Assembly (NCBI GenBank): GCA_023386635.1
Contig: JAEWJH010000121.1
Location: 1-13,665, forward strand
DNA from: Pseudomonadota bacterium
Lineage (GTDB): Bacteria; Pseudomonadota; Alphaproteobacteria; Rhizobiales; Xanthobacteraceae
Direction: 5' to 3'
Length of the DNA stretch: 13,665 bases
The first letter of the stretch is position 1, and every line of letters starts with the position of its first letter. The notes beneath the pieces were generated by a model. It was not told the origin of the DNA and searched no databases. It saw only the letters and a list, made by a program, of their open reading frames with translations. A program made the position numbers and the translations under genes. Positions 13,505 to 13,665 of this stretch are shown here, piece after piece.

Positions 13505-13665
13505 ATGCCGATCACCGCCACCCTGGATCACTACGGAAAACCTGCCTGGATCGCCCTCTTGATCCTGAGTTTCATGGTGTGGTGGCCGATCGGCCTGATG
13601 ACCCTCGCCTTTTTAATCGGGAGCGGTCGCATGGGATGTGGTCAAGGTCGCTGGCACAACAAGAT
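13505..13665 (+). CDS. DUF2852 membrane protein, N-terminal part (cut by window edge)
   Basis: The first 53 codons of a protein starting at the ATG 13505, with a clear GAGGA ribosome site 6 bases upstream; the frame is open to the window end. It reads MPITATLDHYGKPAWIALLI and then LSFMVWWPIGLMTLAFLIGS, one membrane helix of about 27 residues (WIALLI to LIG), followed by GRMGCGQGRWHN. The WWPIGL...G.GRM pattern matches my memory of DUF2852, a family of roughly 120-150 residues frequent in Rhizobiales with no known function. It lies 198 bases after tetR and directly behind the inverted-repeat promoter, so it is likely controlled by that regulator. Confidence 0.85.
   Translation, partial: MPITATLDHYGKPAWIALLILSFMVWWPIGLMTLAFLIGSGRMGCGQGRWHNK

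Noticed and set aside
1..13665. Possible mobile island, prophage, CRISPR array or defence system
   Set aside because: No integrase, transposase, tRNA attachment site, regularly spaced repeat or defence domain was found, and base composition looks uniform. Nearly all genes are core families in expected neighbourhoods.

Overview
The window is chromosomal core DNA from an alphaproteobacterium, most likely of the order Hyphomicrobiales (Rhizobiales) near the Bradyrhizobium / Rhodopseudomonas / Afipia group. The support is the high G+C content, the protein families (DUF4164, DUF2852, WHG-type TetR), the neighbourhoods (tkt-gap; zapA / 6S RNA / 5-FCL; yebC-ruvC-ruvA-ruvB-ybgC), and small palindromic repeats that resemble those scattered through Bradyrhizobium-type genomes. 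I saw no prophage, insertion sequence, CRISPR array or tRNA.

Layout. (1) 1-2718, minus strand: the start of gap (cut by the window edge) and a complete tkt, separated by a REP-like palindrome pair. Together they are the central-carbon (glycolysis / pentose phosphate / Calvin) block. (2) 2719-5789, plus strand: a divergent promoter region, then a small coiled-coil protein (DUF4164), zapA and a PaaI-type thioesterase. A 6S RNA follows, then 5-formyltetrahydrofolate cyclo-ligase and a YmdB-like phosphodiesterase. (3) 5889-7721: a Tat-type exported metallo-beta-lactamase-fold hydrolase and yebC. (4) 7722-8643: an antisense TauE/SafE permease lying between yebC and ruvC, with a palindromic repeat in the convergent gap. 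(5) 8805-12566: the Holliday-junction operon ruvC - LysE-type exporter - ruvA - small membrane protein - ruvB - ybgC, with several overlapping stop/start codons. (6) 12601-13665: a TetR/AcrR regulator followed by the start of a DUF2852 membrane-protein gene. A perfect 9-bp inverted repeat sits in the DUF2852 promoter, and a related half-site lies at the regulator's own start codon.

How the genes work together: RuvABC resolves recombination intermediates, and ruvA, the small membrane gene and ruvB are built for coupled translation. ZapA and its coiled-coil neighbour probably act together at the FtsZ ring. YbgC usually introduces the tol-pal genes, but here a regulator-target pair follows it.

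Most genes are well-known families. The less described parts are the TetR-DUF2852 operator pair, the membrane gene tucked between ruvA and ruvB, the DUF4164-ZapA pair, the twin palindromes before ruvA, and the non-ATG start of the cyclo-ligase. I found no clearly new multi-gene system. No intergenic stretch exceeds about 300 bases.
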